Below the pieces are notes generated by a model. The model saw only the letters and a list, made by a program, of their open reading frames with translations, was not told where the DNA came from and did no database searches. A stretch of 64,000 nt of DNA from Prevotellaceae bacterium. Its GTDB lineage: Bacteria > Bacteroidota > Bacteroidia > Bacteroidales > Paludibacteraceae. Of this stretch, positions 25,135 to 34,603 are shown piece by piece. Made by a program: the position numbers and the translations under genes. The stretch is taken from assembly GCA_020636675.1 (NCBI GenBank), contig JACJXK010000013.1, forward strand, positions 10,997 through 74,996, written 5' to 3'. Numbering within the stretch: position 1 is the stretch's first letter; every line of letters begins with the position of its first letter.

Positions 25135-26367
25135 TTATTTTTCTTGCATCACGAATCCGACAGATTCTAGATGTTCCCAATATTGAGGATAAGATTTACT
25201 TACAACAGAGGGGTCATCTATGTTTATTGTTCCAAATTTTAAAGAAGCCGGGGCAAATGCCATTGCCATCCTATGATCTTTGTAGGTGGAGACGGTAATC
25301 TCTTTTTCTCTTTTTGAGATGTTGCCGTCCCATTCCAAAAGGCCTTCTGTCGGCTCAGAAAGTACAAACCCTAATTTGGAACATTCGTTGATTAAGGCCG
25401 CTATGCGGTCCGTCTCTTTTATCTTAAGGCTTTGCAGTCCCGAAAATCTGAAAGGGATATCCATGCAGCAGCAGGTCACTACAAATGTTTGGGCCAGATC
25501 GGGTTGGTTTATGAAATCGTAGTTCAGTTTCTCTGTTTTTTTGCCTGTATGGAATAGAATGGTCTCCCCTTTCTCAAATCTTGTACCTACTCCCAATTTC
25601 TCAAAGATATGGGCTACCTCAGAATCGCCTTGATAACTTTTCTTGTGAAGTCCGGTAAGTCTTATCTCTCCCTTTCCGGCAGACAAGGCGCAGATCTGGT
25701 ACCAATAGGAGGCGGCAGACCAATCGGATTCGACCGTAAAATCTATGGGTTTATACTCTTGTGGTTGGATGTGTATGACATTGTCCTGCCAAGAGGTATG
25801 GATGCCGAACTCCTCCATCATCTTGAGAGTAAGATGGATGTAAGGACGGGAGATGATGTTGCCTGTTAGTTTCAATGTCAGCCCTTCCTTCATGGCAGGA
25901 GCTATCATGAGCAGAGCGGATATATATTGGCTGCTAACGCCGCCGTTGAGTTCTATCTCACCACCTAGCAAGGCGCTACCATGTATGCGAAGGGGAGGAA
26001 AACCCTCTTTTTCTATGTATTCGATTTGAGCACCCACCTTACGAAGAGCGTCTACCAAGATGGAGATAGGACGCTGTTTCATCCTTTCACTTCCGGTGAT
26101 GGTCCACTCTCCTACTATTTTGGAGAGGAAGGCGGCAAGGAACCGCATGGAGGTGCCGGCAGCTCCTATATCGAAGACCGCATCATTAGAGGAGAGCGCC
26201 TTCACCATAACGTCCGTATCGTCGCATTGCGCTATGTTGTGTATCGGCATGTCCGAATAGCTGAGTGCGTGCATGATCAAGGCCCTGTTACTTATACTTT
26301 TGGAAGCAGGAAGGGTGATGACGCCAGATATGTTTTGATTTGATGGTGCTGATACGGTATATGTCAT
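25135..26367 (-). CDS. aroA: 3-phosphoshikimate 1-carboxyvinyltransferase (EPSP synthase)
   Basis: A 410-residue enzyme that adds enolpyruvyl from PEP to shikimate-3-phosphate in aromatic amino-acid synthesis. Motifs: the N-terminal PASKSISNRALIMHAL (shikimate and PEP contacts), GAAGTSMRFLAAFL, the substrate-binding GGVSSQYISALLM, SDWSAASYWY, KIKETDRIAAL and the terminal DHRMAMAFAP. It is a little shorter than E. coli AroA, as is usual in Bacteroidales. aroB follows upstream on the same strand after 54 bases, so the two shikimate genes are likely cotranscribed (aroB first). Confidence 0.95.
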   Translation of the reverse strand: MTYTVSAPSNQNISGVITLPASKSISNRALIMHALSYSDMPIHNIAQCDDTDVMVKALSSNDAVFDIGAAGTSMRFLAAFLSKIVGEWTITGSERMKQRPISILVDALRKVGAQIEYIEKEGFPPLRIHGSALLGGEIELNGGVSSQYISALLMIAPAMKEGLTLKLTGNIISRPYIHLTLKMMEEFGIHTSWQDNVIHIQPQEYKPIDFTVESDWSAASYWYQICALSAGKGEIRLTGLHKKSYQGDSEVAHIFEKLGVGTRFEKGETILFHTGKKTEKLNYDFINQPDLAQTFVVTCCCMDIPFRFSGLQSLKIKETDRIAALINECSKLGFVLSEPTEGLLEWDGNISKREKEITVSTYKDHRMAMAFAPASLKFGTINIDDPSVVSKSYPQYWEHLESVGFVMQEK

Positions 26368-26421
26368 GTATTTTATTTTATGTTGAATAATTGTTCCGGT
26401 CTCTTGTATGGTTCGTTTATA

Positions 26422-27483
26422 TCATAAACCTACGGAGTCGCGATAGAAGTCGATAGCCTCAAATATATCTTGTTTATCGACGTCGACGTTAATTTTTATA
26501 TCCCCTATTCCGGAAAGGAGGGAGAACATGATCCGTCCGTCACCTTCGTTCTTCTTATCGTGGGTCATAAGTTCGTAGAGCAATTCGTATTCCTTGCAAG
26601 TCACGTAGAGAGAACCGTAGTTCTCTTTGATGAGAGACACGCCTCGTCTTAACTCTTCTTTTGGCAGGCCTGTCTTTTTATAGGAAAGATAAAGTTCGGC
26701 AATCATTCCCCAAGCCACCGCGTAACCATGCAATACGGGTTTCCCGCTTTTCAGGGCGTAGCTTTCGAAGGCATGTCCTATTGTATGTCCGAAATTCAAT
26801 GCTTTACGGATGCCTTTTTCCGTAGGATCTATTTTCACTATCTCTTCTTTTACGTTTACGGATTCCTTCACGATGAAGGGCAACCTATCGTAATCGATTG
26901 TCTCCAAATCGAAGGATAATATATTGTTCCATATCTCCGGAGAGGATATGAGTCCATGTTTTATCATTTCGGAGAATCCTGACAGAAAATTCTGTTTGTC
27001 TAGCGACCGGAAGAACTCGGCGTTAATGATTACGCTTTTGGCAGGATTGATGACTCCTATCTCGTTTTTAAGACCGTTGAAGTTGATGCCTGTCTTTCCA
27101 CCTACGGCAGCATCTACGGCACCCAAGAGAGTGGTAGGAATGTTGATGTAGTCCATGCCCCGTTTGAAGGTGGAGGCTGCGAATCCGCCAAGGTCCGTCA
27201 CCACTCCGCCGCCAAGGTTGATCATCAACGATTTGCGTGTGGCGCCGTGGTTGCTAAGAAAAAGCCATACGTTGGAGATGGATTCGAGGTTCTTGTGGTC
27301 GTCTCCTGCCGGGATTTCGATCAATTGTGCCTTTGAGAGAATATTTTCTCCTAAGTGGTGGAGGCAAATTTTCCTGGTGTTTGAGTCTGTCAGAATAAAA
27401 ATGCTTCCGGGATTTCTGCCCTCTATTTCGCGTTCCAGATCCGTTTTCAGATCCTTGCTGATATATATGTTTTGTGTTGCCAT
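26422..27483 (-). CDS. aroB: 3-dehydroquinate synthase
   Basis: A 353-residue NAD- and zinc-dependent cyclase converting DAHP to 3-dehydroquinate, the second shikimate step. Motifs: NAD loop GGGVVTDLGGFAAST, PTTLLGAVDAAVGGKTGIN, EMIKHGLI, and zinc ligands in the conserved Glu of SGFSEMIKHG and the His of LNFGHTIGHAFE and HGYAVAWGM. It leads the aroB-aroA pair from a TAACTTTG promoter 26 bases upstream of the ATG. Confidence 0.95.
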   Translation of the reverse strand: MATQNIYISKDLKTDLEREIEGRNPGSIFILTDSNTRKICLHHLGENILSKAQLIEIPAGDDHKNLESISNVWLFLSNHGATRKSLMINLGGGVVTDLGGFAASTFKRGMDYINIPTTLLGAVDAAVGGKTGINFNGLKNEIGVINPAKSVIINAEFFRSLDKQNFLSGFSEMIKHGLISSPEIWNNILSFDLETIDYDRLPFIVKESVNVKEEIVKIDPTEKGIRKALNFGHTIGHAFESYALKSGKPVLHGYAVAWGMIAELYLSYKKTGLPKEELRRGVSLIKENYGSLYVTCKEYELLYELMTHDKKNEGDGRIMFSLLSGIGDIKINVDVDKQDIFEAIDFYRDSVGL

Positions 27484-27508
27484 CTTTTTTAAAAATTTAC
27501 TTTAGATG

Positions 27509-27516
27509 CAAAGTTA
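27509..27516 (-). promoter_or_regulatory. Promoter -7 element TAACTTTG for aroB
   Basis: CAAAGTTA on the plus strand, 26 bases upstream of the ATG. Confidence 0.55.
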
Positions 27517-27598
27517 GTTAAAGGTTTTCAAAAGAAGCCCAAAGCAATTCTTATTTAGAAGAAGGAGGATGGGCTTTTAACATGAAATTTAGGTTTCA

Positions 27599-28957
27599 TC
27601 AGAAAAGAAATCCAGTGTTGATATAGAGGCTTCCCCTCCCATCTTGGGCGTCGAGCGGACGGCCATATTCGATGGCGATGATAAAATTCTGGTTAATTCC
27701 TATCCGGAAGCCACCTCCTACGGAGAGGTGGAGGTCATCTCGTTCGGAACCGTCGATATATTGTCGGTATTCGGCTAGTTGTTCTTCTCTGTTGTCCCCC
27801 TGGTAGGAGATATCATAATCTCTCACCGTAGTGGCGCCGTCTATGAAGGCGTTTGTAGCCAAATATATGTTCTGTTTAAACAGGTGGGTCCGAAAAAATT
27901 TCCATCGCATCTCCGCATTGAAGGAAGCCACGTCTAGGCCTTGGATGCGGTTGCGTAGTAGTCCGCGAGTGGTACGGTAGCCACCAAATCCGTCCCGGTC
28001 ATAACCTGCTCCCACGTAGGTATAGTAGGGTAATACATAGAAGGGAGCAAAATTGCCGATAGTACCTTGATAGGCTATACGATAGGCAAAAACAAGACGA
28101 TCTTTGTTTATTGGCAAATATTGTCGGAATGTGGCCGAATAGCGATAATAGGATTCGGATGTGCCTATTGCTTTAGGAGCGACGATGGTGTGAGCCTCGG
28201 CCCATATTCCTCTGGATGGAGCCGGTTCAAAGTCTTTCGTGTCATAGATTAGCCCAAGGCGTAGCGCACTGCTAAGTCCGCCATCCGCTTCATTTTCAGT
28301 AATGATGCCCCAATCCTGATATTTTTCGAATAATGTCTTTCCGTAGAAACGTTCACTCTCCGATTTTCCTTCATTGTAACTGTCTTTGTCGATGGTATGT
28401 ATGTCAAACCATTTGAAGTGGTAGCCCACTTCCCAATATAGTTTATCTTTGATGATGTTACCTATGAGATCTGCCTTGAAATAGGGAACAACGCGCTCCA
28501 TCCTATAAAAGGCGTCGACAATGTCTTTGTCGTAATTGGATTGGGATCCGTTGAATCCGTAGAAGTCCAATAGTTTCTCTATAAGCAGGCAAGCGGCAAC
28601 AGATAGCCTTTTGTTTGGAATCAGATGTTTGGAATCGTACGTAAGTATATATTGCTGGCTCCCTTTGGTATAAGCAGAAGCCTCTATGTACCATTGCTGG
28701 CGCACATTAGGGTATAGCGATCCGTCGCCGAAGTCGTAGATGTTGAGTAGAGCCCCGTATTGGAGACCTTTGTTTTGATCAAAAGCTATAATGGGAAGAG
28801 GACCGAATGAAATGCCTTTTTTGATGATTTCTCCTGATTTCGGGGTCGAATCTTTGGAGACGGATACGGAATCCTTGTTTTCGGCTGTGACCCAAGAGAC
28901 TGTATATCCGAAACAGAGGAGGAGCGAAATGACAATGGTACGTTTTGATGCGAGCAT
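27599..28957 (-). CDS. BamA/TamA-family outer-membrane beta-barrel protein
   Basis: A 452-residue outer-membrane protein. N-terminal signal peptide (about 1-25), a linker rich in Ser/Lys/Asp, then a barrel typical of the Omp85 C-terminal (bacterial surface antigen) domain. Evidence includes the GYRTTRGLLRNRIQG stretch, which corresponds to the conserved VRGF-type loop, and the aromatic C-terminal strand (LYINTGFLF). There are no POTRA repeats, so it is a barrel-only relative rather than an assembly factor. The gene has its own TATCTTTG promoter. The role is unknown; related proteins are annotated as BamA/TamA-like or patatin-associated. Confidence 0.78.
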   Translation of the reverse strand: MLASKRTIVISLLLCFGYTVSWVTAENKDSVSVSKDSTPKSGEIIKKGISFGPLPIIAFDQNKGLQYGALLNIYDFGDGSLYPNVRQQWYIEASAYTKGSQQYILTYDSKHLIPNKRLSVAACLLIEKLLDFYGFNGSQSNYDKDIVDAFYRMERVVPYFKADLIGNIIKDKLYWEVGYHFKWFDIHTIDKDSYNEGKSESERFYGKTLFEKYQDWGIITENEADGGLSSALRLGLIYDTKDFEPAPSRGIWAEAHTIVAPKAIGTSESYYRYSATFRQYLPINKDRLVFAYRIAYQGTIGNFAPFYVLPYYTYVGAGYDRDGFGGYRTTRGLLRNRIQGLDVASFNAEMRWKFFRTHLFKQNIYLATNAFIDGATTVRDYDISYQGDNREEQLAEYRQYIDGSERDDLHLSVGGGFRIGINQNFIIAIEYGRPLDAQDGRGSLYINTGFLF

Positions 28958-28982
28958 TGATTAATAATTTTCAATTGAGCTG

Positions 28983-28990
28983 CAAAGATA
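28983..28990 (-). promoter_or_regulatory. Promoter -7 element TATCTTTG for the Omp85-like gene
   Basis: CAAAGATA on the plus strand, 26 bases upstream of the start codon. Confidence 0.55.
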
Positions 28991-29084
28991 AGTGAAAAAG
29001 TAAAAAGAGAGGTTCGCTTCGTGTATTGTCTTTATGAAGAGCAGATGGCAATGCGTGAAATATTCGGTAACATAAATTAAGTCG

Positions 29085-29435
29085 TCTTTTCAACACCTCA
29101 GATGAATGCAGAATATGCTAAGTCCTTATTTTCAGCAAATATTACATAGAGATAACCTCTTTGTAGAAAAAAGGATGATGGACAGGACGGCATTCCATCG
29201 GAATGCGCCAAGGTCTTCCGTTGTCATAGATTTTCAGACAGGATTTACAGGATAAAACAGGATTCCTTTAAACACATCACCGTCGGCAGGCGGGCACTCG
29301 CCTTTGGCCGCGGAGAAATGAGCCGTACTCCAGAAAAGCCGGCAAAAGCGTAGGCACGTTTATCCTACAAAGAAGAGCTTATGGCATTTTATCAAAATCG
29401 ACACAAGTTATTTTTTGGCGATTACTTAGTAAATA
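29085..29435 (+). repeat. MITE-like interspersed repeat, copy E (forward)
   Basis: It contains ATAACCTCTTTGTAG, the palindrome GCATTCCATCGGAATGC (29189-29205), ACAGGATTTACAGGATAAAA, a CGGGCACTCGCCTTTGGCCG block, and ends TCAAAATCGACACAAGTTAT plus GGCGATTACTTAGTA. The left end is poorly conserved. It fills most of the gap between the Omp85-like gene and the acetyltransferase. Confidence 0.8.
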
Positions 29436-29505
29436 TTTCGATTAAAAATTAAACGCCCTCTTAGCCTTTTTTGTAATTTTAGGAAATTTTTAAAAGGGGA
29501 TTAAT

Positions 29506-30012
29506 ATGTTAGAAATAAAGCTTGCTACACGAAACGATATTCCTGTTATTCAGGAGATAGCAAACCGTACATGGTTTGACACTTATGCCGGTATTTTATC
29601 GGAAGAGCAGTTGGATTATATGTTTGATATGATGTATTCTTCTCGTTCGTTGGATAATCAGATGGAAGAGGGTCATACGTTCTATCTTGCATCATACGGT
29701 TCGAAACCAAGTGGGTATGTTTCCATAGAGCATGATGTGGATAATGTCTTCCATCTTCAGAAGTTGTATGTAGATCCATCTTTTCAAGGGTTGGGTATTG
29801 GCGATAGGCTTATCCATACGGCATTTGAACATGCCCGAAGAAATAGTGACGGGGCAGAGTGTTATGTGGAGCTCAATGTCAATCGCAATAACAAGGCGTT
29901 GGAGTTTTACAAGAAAGTAGGGATGGAGATAGACCGGCAGGGTGATTTCCCGATAGGGAATGGCTTCTATATGTGCGATTATGTTATGAAAATCAGATTG
30001 GACAATAAATAG
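29506..30012 (+). CDS. GNAT family N-acetyltransferase
   Basis: A 168-residue acetyltransferase of the GNAT fold. The acetyl-CoA-binding motif A is LQKLYVDPSFQGLGIGDRLI (Q/R-x-x-G-x-G/A as QGLGIG), followed by motif B VELNVNRNNKALEFYKKVGM. The N-terminus (LATRNDIPVIQEIANRTW) is typical of the RimI-like group. Substrate could be an amine, amino acid or protein N-terminus; it is not predictable. It is flanked on both sides by interspersed repeats. Confidence 0.88.
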   Translation: MLEIKLATRNDIPVIQEIANRTWFDTYAGILSEEQLDYMFDMMYSSRSLDNQMEEGHTFYLASYGSKPSGYVSIEHDVDNVFHLQKLYVDPSFQGLGIGDRLIHTAFEHARRNSDGAECYVELNVNRNNKALEFYKKVGMEIDRQGDFPIGNGFYMCDYVMKIRLDNK

Positions 30013-30034
30013 AGGATGGATCTTATGGATGAGC

Positions 30035-30345
30035 TGTTACTCAGCAATCGTAAAAAACTAACTTGGTAAAGTTCAATATATCTTGTGTGGATGATTTCGT
30101 CAGGCATTGCATCTTCATCAAGATATCCCGTAGGGATAAACTCTTTGTAGCATAAAAGGATGGTCAACGAGACGGCATTCCATCGGAATGCGCCAATGTT
30201 TTTGTTTCCGTAGATTTTCCGGATAGGATTTCCCGGATAAAAAGTCAATGCACGTCACTATCGGTAGGTGTAACCAGTCTTTGGACTACGGCATTCTATT
30301 GAAATCGGCACAAGTTGTTTTTTCATGGTCTCTTAGCAATTGCTA
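30035..30345 (+). repeat. MITE-like interspersed repeat, copy F (reference forward copy)
   Basis: The most complete short form. Left end CTCAGCAATCGTAAAAAAC, then TGGTAAAGTTCAATATATCT; palindromes TATCCCGTAGGGATA (near 30122) and GCATTCCATCGGAATGC (near 30175); right end ATCGGCACAAGTTGTTTTTT and a decayed inverted copy of the left end. It lies immediately before the AAA-ATPase-like gene, with the two elements 5-10 bases apart. Confidence 0.8.
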
Positions 30346-30352
30346 AAAAGGC

Positions 30353-30360
30353 TATCTTTG
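30353..30360 (+). promoter_or_regulatory. Promoter -7 element TATCTTTG for the AAA-ATPase-like gene
   Basis: An exact TAnnTTTG match, 25 bases upstream of the ATG, at the border of repeat F. Confidence 0.55.
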
Positions 30361-30384
30361 TAGGAACAGATAAACAGACCCGAC

Positions 30385-31461
30385 ATGACAGACAAGATAA
30401 AACAGATACCTTATGCGATAGCGGACTTTCCGAGGCTGCGTAGGGACAATTGCTACTACGTGGACAAGACCATGTATCTGGAGAAGCTGGAGCGTTATGC
30501 CCACTTTCTCTTCCTTGTGCGTCCCCGCCGGTTCGGGAAGAGTCTGTTCGTGAGCATGCTGGAGAGCTACTATGACTTGGCCCAGAAGGGCGATTTCGAC
30601 CGGCTGTTCGGCAACCTGTATGTGGGGCAGCACCCTACGGGCGAGCAGAACCAGTACCAGGTGGTGCGCTTCGACTTCTCCAAGGCCAACACGGGCGGAG
30701 GCTCGTTGGAGGAGAACTTTAATTGCTATTGTTCTGGCAGGTTAGAGTCTTTCATGCGGAAATATGGCAGCTTTTACGAAGAAGAATTTAAATCCAGATT
30801 CTTCCAGATACAGTCGGCTGCCGAACGGTTGAACATGATTAATGATGCCGCCAATGTGGCCGGTTACAGGCTGTACCTGATCATTGACGAGTACGACAAC
30901 TTCACGAACGACGTGCTCAACAGTCAGGGCGAGGGGAAATACCATGCGCTGACCCATGCCGACGGCTTCTACCGCAACTTCTTCAAGCTTTTCAAGGGGA
31001 TGTTCGCCCGCATCATGATGATAGGCGTCAGCCCTATCACGCTCGATGACTTGACCAGCGGCTACAACATCGGCACCAACCTGACCACCGACTCCATGTT
31101 CAACTGCATGCTGGGCTTTTCGGAGAGGGAGGTGCGTGATATGGTCGAGTATTACCGCTCAGCCGGACAGATACGGCAGACGGCGGACGAGCTGATAGAC
31201 CTGATGAAGCCGTGGTACGACAACTACTGTTTCTCCCAACGCAGCTTCGGGCACGACCCGAAGATGTTCAATAGCGACATGGTGCTCTACTTCCTGAATG
31301 TGCTGGTGACCACCGGCCATCTGCCGGAGACGATGCTCGACAATAACAGCCGGACGGACTATGACAAGATGAAGCGGATAGGGCTGGCAGAAATTGGCGT
31401 TCGAGGAGGTAGTTTAGTAGGAGTTTTATCTATGCCCTCTCGAATATCCAGCGGGGGATGA
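30385..31461 (+). pseudogene. AAA-ATPase-like / PD-(D/E)XK family protein, C-terminally truncated
   Basis: The N-terminal domain matches the AAA-ATPase-like family found in many copies in Bacteroidales. Visible motifs: PYAIADFPRLRRDNCYYVDKT, the Walker-A-like RPRRFGKSLF, and Walker-B-like LYLIIDEYDNF. Full-length relatives are about 500-550 residues with a C-terminal PD-(D/E)XK nuclease domain. Here similarity stops around residue 332 (DYDKMKR) and the frame runs on into unrelated DNA, overlapping the 3-prime end of the convergent SDR gene by 32 bases. Base composition is clearly more GC-rich than the neighbours, except for an AT-richer patch at about 30715-30870. It is probably a remnant of an acquired gene. 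Confidence 0.75.
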
Positions 31462-32149
31462 ATCTTAATATCCAGGCAATGACACGCCATCGGTGGGTAA
31501 TGTAGACACGGTTCCGGCCATTGATGATAGCTGATTTTATTTGTTGTGCCGCTTTCTCTACGGAAGATCTCCAAAAAACGTGGTCACCTTGTGCCATCAC
31601 GGTGTCTACAAATCCAGGAATCACAGTCAGTACTTTTATATGGAGGTGTTCTTTCCTCGCTTTGCGTCTGAGGCTTTCAAGGTAAAGCGCCTCATAACCC
31701 TTACTGGCAGAGTAGGAAGGACAAATATCCAGGCCTCTCAATCCTGCTATGGAGCTGACCCCTACGATGTGCCCATTGCCTTGTTCCTTAAAGTATTTGT
31801 AGGCGAACATCATGATCTTGGTAAAGGCTAACACGTTGGTATATACGGTTCTTAACTCTTTTTCGTAATCCAGCTCAGGATTTCTATAACCTACGCCTGC
31901 ACATAGAATCAGAAGATCAAGGCCTCCTAATTGATCAATTATCGGTCGGATGTAGTTTTCCGGTTCCTCCTTATTGATGTCACAGACATGAGTTATGAAT
32001 TGGTCCGGATATTCATCCTTCAGTCGTAAAAGAAGATCTTCTCTTCTGGCCATTATGCCTACTCTACAACCGTCTTTTGCGAAGGCACGGGACAACCCTT
32101 CTCCGATGCCCGAACTTGCTCCTATTATGACTATTCTTTCATATATCAT
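31430..32149 (-). CDS. SDR family NAD(P)-dependent oxidoreductase
   Basis: A 239-residue classical short-chain dehydrogenase/reductase. The Rossmann glycine motif is GASSGIGEGLSRAF (about 10-23), the structural NAG-like motif appears as LCAGVGY, and the catalytic Ser-Tyr-Lys triad is GVSSIAG ... YSASKGY. The C-terminus is basic and aromatic (RWRVIAWILRFIPRWIFE), a possible membrane-associating tail as in some lipid-active SDRs. It stands alone, converging on the truncated AAA-ATPase-like gene without a visible terminator. Substrate unknown. Confidence 0.9.
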   Translation of the reverse strand: MIYERIVIIGASSGIGEGLSRAFAKDGCRVGIMARREDLLLRLKDEYPDQFITHVCDINKEEPENYIRPIIDQLGGLDLLILCAGVGYRNPELDYEKELRTVYTNVLAFTKIMMFAYKYFKEQGNGHIVGVSSIAGLRGLDICPSYSASKGYEALYLESLRRKARKEHLHIKVLTVIPGFVDTVMAQGDHVFWRSSVEKAAQQIKSAIINGRNRVYITHRWRVIAWILRFIPRWIFERA

Positions 32150-32216
32150 GTCTGCTTCCTGATTTAAAAGGCAATGTTAGATAACAAATTCCTTATTGGA
32201 AATGTTGCTGTTTCCC

Positions 32217-32831
32217 CTATAAGAAGAACCAAGTGATTCCTAAACGGATGTTACTTGTCTTGAACCTTGCGTTACGATAAATCTTGTTTTTCGAAGCATT
32301 TTCATCCATTAGATCCATAACGCCGAGTTCGTAGGCTGCACTTATTCTGAAGTCGTAGAAGGAAAAGTCTATGTCGGCCAAAGGAGAGACGGAGTTCTTT
32401 TTGAGTACGATGTCACACACCTCGTCTTCGTTGAAATGTAGAAAATTCCCTCCTAGACCGAAGGATATGCTTCTGTTCTTGTCAAGAGGGAAAAGACGTT
32501 TAATAATAACCGGGACAGAGATGGCAGTCAAGGTGTGGTTTTGTTTCTTCCCATTGTTTCTTCCTTTCATGGAGAATCTGACAAAATCAAGAAGGACACC
32601 GCTTTCTACAGACCATGAAACTGATTTTCCAAGTAGCATTTCGGCGACAAATCCGGCCGAACCACCTATCTGGGGATCTGCTTCAACCTCATTTCTGGAC
32701 TGAAAATCTATATTTGGCAGGGTATACAATGCGGAGAAATTTACTCCCCAATTAAATTCTTCAGAAAAGCTGTTAGAGGAGAACAGAAAGAACAAAAGAA
32801 ATATGCATAAAAATTGTCTCATGGTATTCAT
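32217..32831 (-). CDS. Outer-membrane beta-barrel protein (porin-like)
   Basis: A 204-residue protein with a signal peptide (about 1-23, ending SNSFS) and alternating hydrophobic beta-strands ending in an aromatic residue cluster (SNIRLGITWFFL). It is like the small eight- to ten-stranded barrel families (OMP_b-brl, PorT-like) common in the phylum. An in-frame ATG three codons in is an alternative start. It has a TACCTTTG promoter. There is no clue to its function. Confidence 0.72.
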   Translation of the reverse strand: MNTMRQFLCIFLLFFLFSSNSFSEEFNWGVNFSALYTLPNIDFQSRNEVEADPQIGGSAGFVAEMLLGKSVSWSVESGVLLDFVRFSMKGRNNGKKQNHTLTAISVPVIIKRLFPLDKNRSISFGLGGNFLHFNEDEVCDIVLKKNSVSPLADIDFSFYDFRISAAYELGVMDLMDENASKNKIYRNARFKTSNIRLGITWFFL

Positions 32832-32847
32832 ACGTTAAAATTTTTTT

Positions 32848-32855
32848 CAAAGGTA
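32848..32855 (-). promoter_or_regulatory. Promoter -7 element TACCTTTG for the beta-barrel gene
   Basis: CAAAGGTA on the plus strand, 17 bases upstream of the start codon. Confidence 0.5.
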
Positions 32856-33146
32856 ATGGCAGAAAATTTTTTTTGCAACAAACAGGACAAACGAAATTTT
32901 TATTAAGGAGTGCAAAACAAATTGAAATGGGCATTTTATCAAAAGAAAAATTGAAATGGGACTTTTTGAACATTTTGTTAGTCAATCTCGAATTTTGAAA
33001 ATTTAAAATGACAAAATGATAATTTTTAGGGGTAATTTTTGACAAAATGTCATTTTTTATTTACATAAAATGCGATTTAGAGATAAAAAAACTTTATTTT
33101 GTTAGCAAAAAAAGAAGAAAAATATCTTTTGATATGAATTTTATAT

Positions 33147-33154
33147 TAATTTTG
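33147..33154 (+). promoter_or_regulatory. Promoter -7 element TAATTTTG for serC
   Basis: An exact TAnnTTTG match with an upstream TTTG at 33128. It predicts a leader of about 130 bases before the serC ATG, long enough for regulation, though I see no known riboswitch. Confidence 0.5.
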
Positions 33155-33294
33155 CCGCATATTTTTCAATTTTGAACTGGGCAAGAGATAAGATGCGGGA
33201 GAAGCAGAAATGAAATATAACTTCTAAGCATTTAGTCACTTGTACAAGAAGAACGACGGAAACTAATATAACTAATTATAAAATTTCAGGTTTT

Positions 33295-34377
33295 ATGAAG
33301 AAACATAATTTCAACGCAGGACCATCAATTCTCCCAAGAGAAGTGATAGAAAAGACAGCTCAGGCCGTATTAGATTTTGAGAATGATGGTTTGTCACTAC
33401 TCGAAATCAGCCACCGTGCTAAGAATTTCCAGCCAATCGTTGATGAAGCTGTAGCTCTATTTAAAGAGATTTTGAATATTCCGGAAGGCTATTCAGTTAT
33501 CTTCCTTGGAGGTGGTGCAAGCTTGGAATTCTGTATGATTCCTTTCAACTTCTTGGAAAAGAAGGCTGCTTATGTCAATACAGGCGTATGGGCAAAGAAA
33601 GCTATGAAGGAAGCAAAGGCATTTGGAGAGGTTGTTGAAGTAGCATCTTCTGCTAATGACAATTTCACTTGGGTGCCAAAGGTTGGTAAGGACTATCAGA
33701 TTCCTGCTGATGCCGACTATCTGCATATTACGTCAAACAATACAATCTACGGTACGGAGTTGTTGAGCGACATCGATTCTCCAATCCCGGTGATTGCCGA
33801 TATGTCTTCAGACATTTTCTCTCATCCTATCGACGTCTCTAAATACGGAATGATTTATGGTGGTGCTCAGAAAAACTTGGCTCCTGCCGGCGTTACTTTC
33901 GTTATCGTTAAGGACGAACTGCTTGGCAAGGTAACCCGCCATATCCCAACTATGTTGGATTACAAGACTCACATTGACAACGGTTCTATGTTCAATACTC
34001 CTCCTGTATTGCCTATCTACGCTGCTCTTCAGACATTGAAGTGGTTGAAGGCCCAAGGTGGTGTAAAGGAGATGGAGAAGAAGAATATAGCTAAGGCAGA
34101 CTTGCTTTACAATGCCATTGACAGCAGCAAAATGTTTGTCGGAACGGCAAAGAAGGAAGACCGCTCTCGCATGAACATCTGTTTCGTCATGAAAGACGAG
34201 TACAAAGATCTTGAGGCTGATTTCATCAAGTTCGCCACTTCAAAAGGCATGATTGGAATCAAGGGTCACCGTTTGGTGGGTGGTTTTCGTGCTTCTTGCT
34301 ACAATGCGTTGCCAATCGAGAGTGTACAAGCTTTGATTGACTGCATGAACGAGTTTGAGAAGGCTAATCTAAAATAA
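33295..34377 (+). CDS. serC: Phosphoserine aminotransferase
   Basis: A 360-residue PLP enzyme that transaminates 3-phosphohydroxypyruvate to phosphoserine; it also acts on the 4-phosphoerythronate-derived intermediate in PLP synthesis. Motifs: N-terminal [21 protein letters not shown], the PLP-binding Lys in [16 protein letters not shown], and the C-terminal [13 protein letters not shown]. It is followed 226 bases later by serA and then by pdxB, so three enzymes for serine and pyridoxal phosphate are clustered. Confidence 0.96.
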   Translation: MKKHNFNAGPSILPREVIEKTAQAVLDFENDGLSLLEISHRAKNFQPIVDEAVALFKEILNIPEGYSVIFLGGGASLEFCMIPFNFLEKKAAYVNTGVWAKKAMKEAKAFGEVVEVASSANDNFTWVPKVGKDYQIPADADYLHITSNNTIYGTELLSDIDSPIPVIADMSSDIFSHPIDVSKYGMIYGGAQKNLAPAGVTFVIVKDELLGKVTRHIPTMLDYKTHIDNGSMFNTPPVLPIYAALQTLKWLKAQGGVKEMEKKNIAKADLLYNAIDSSKMFVGTAKKEDRSRMNICFVMKDEYKDLEADFIKFATSKGMIGIKGHRLVGGFRASCYNALPIESVQALIDCMNEFEKANLK

Positions 34378-34406
34378 TCTGTACACGATATTCGCGTATG
34401 GGGTTT

Positions 34407-34457
34407 TAACCACAAGGCACACAAAGATTCCCAATCTTGTGAACTTTGTGGTTAATC
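34407..34457 (+). terminator. Hairpin between serC and serA
   Basis: TTAACCACAAG pairs with CTTTGTGGTTAA around an inner AAGATT...AATCTT stem, followed by a T-rich tail (TCTTTTC). It may be a partial terminator setting serC:serA ratios; serA shows no strong promoter of its own. Confidence 0.55.
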
Positions 34458-34603
34458 TTTTCATTCTAAACTTATCTGATGGTTGCGTCTGATGGACGGG
34501 GCCGGACTATTATCAATAAATTATCGGGGAGGTGCATACGATAAGTATGAGTCTCCGTATTATCCAACTTTAAAGATCCCGAAAAGGGAATGGAGGTTAT
34601 ACA

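Larger units (their letters stand above)
32832..33294. other. AT-rich intergenic region upstream of serC
   Basis: About 460 AT-rich bases between divergent genes. It holds the promoter of the barrel gene (TACCTTTG, minus, 32848-32855) and that of serC. A direct repeat AAATTGAAATGGG occurs near 32918 and 32949. The imperfect inverted pair AAAATGACA / TGTCATTTT spans about 33005-33054. No small ORF or RNA gene is recognised. Confidence 0.5.
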
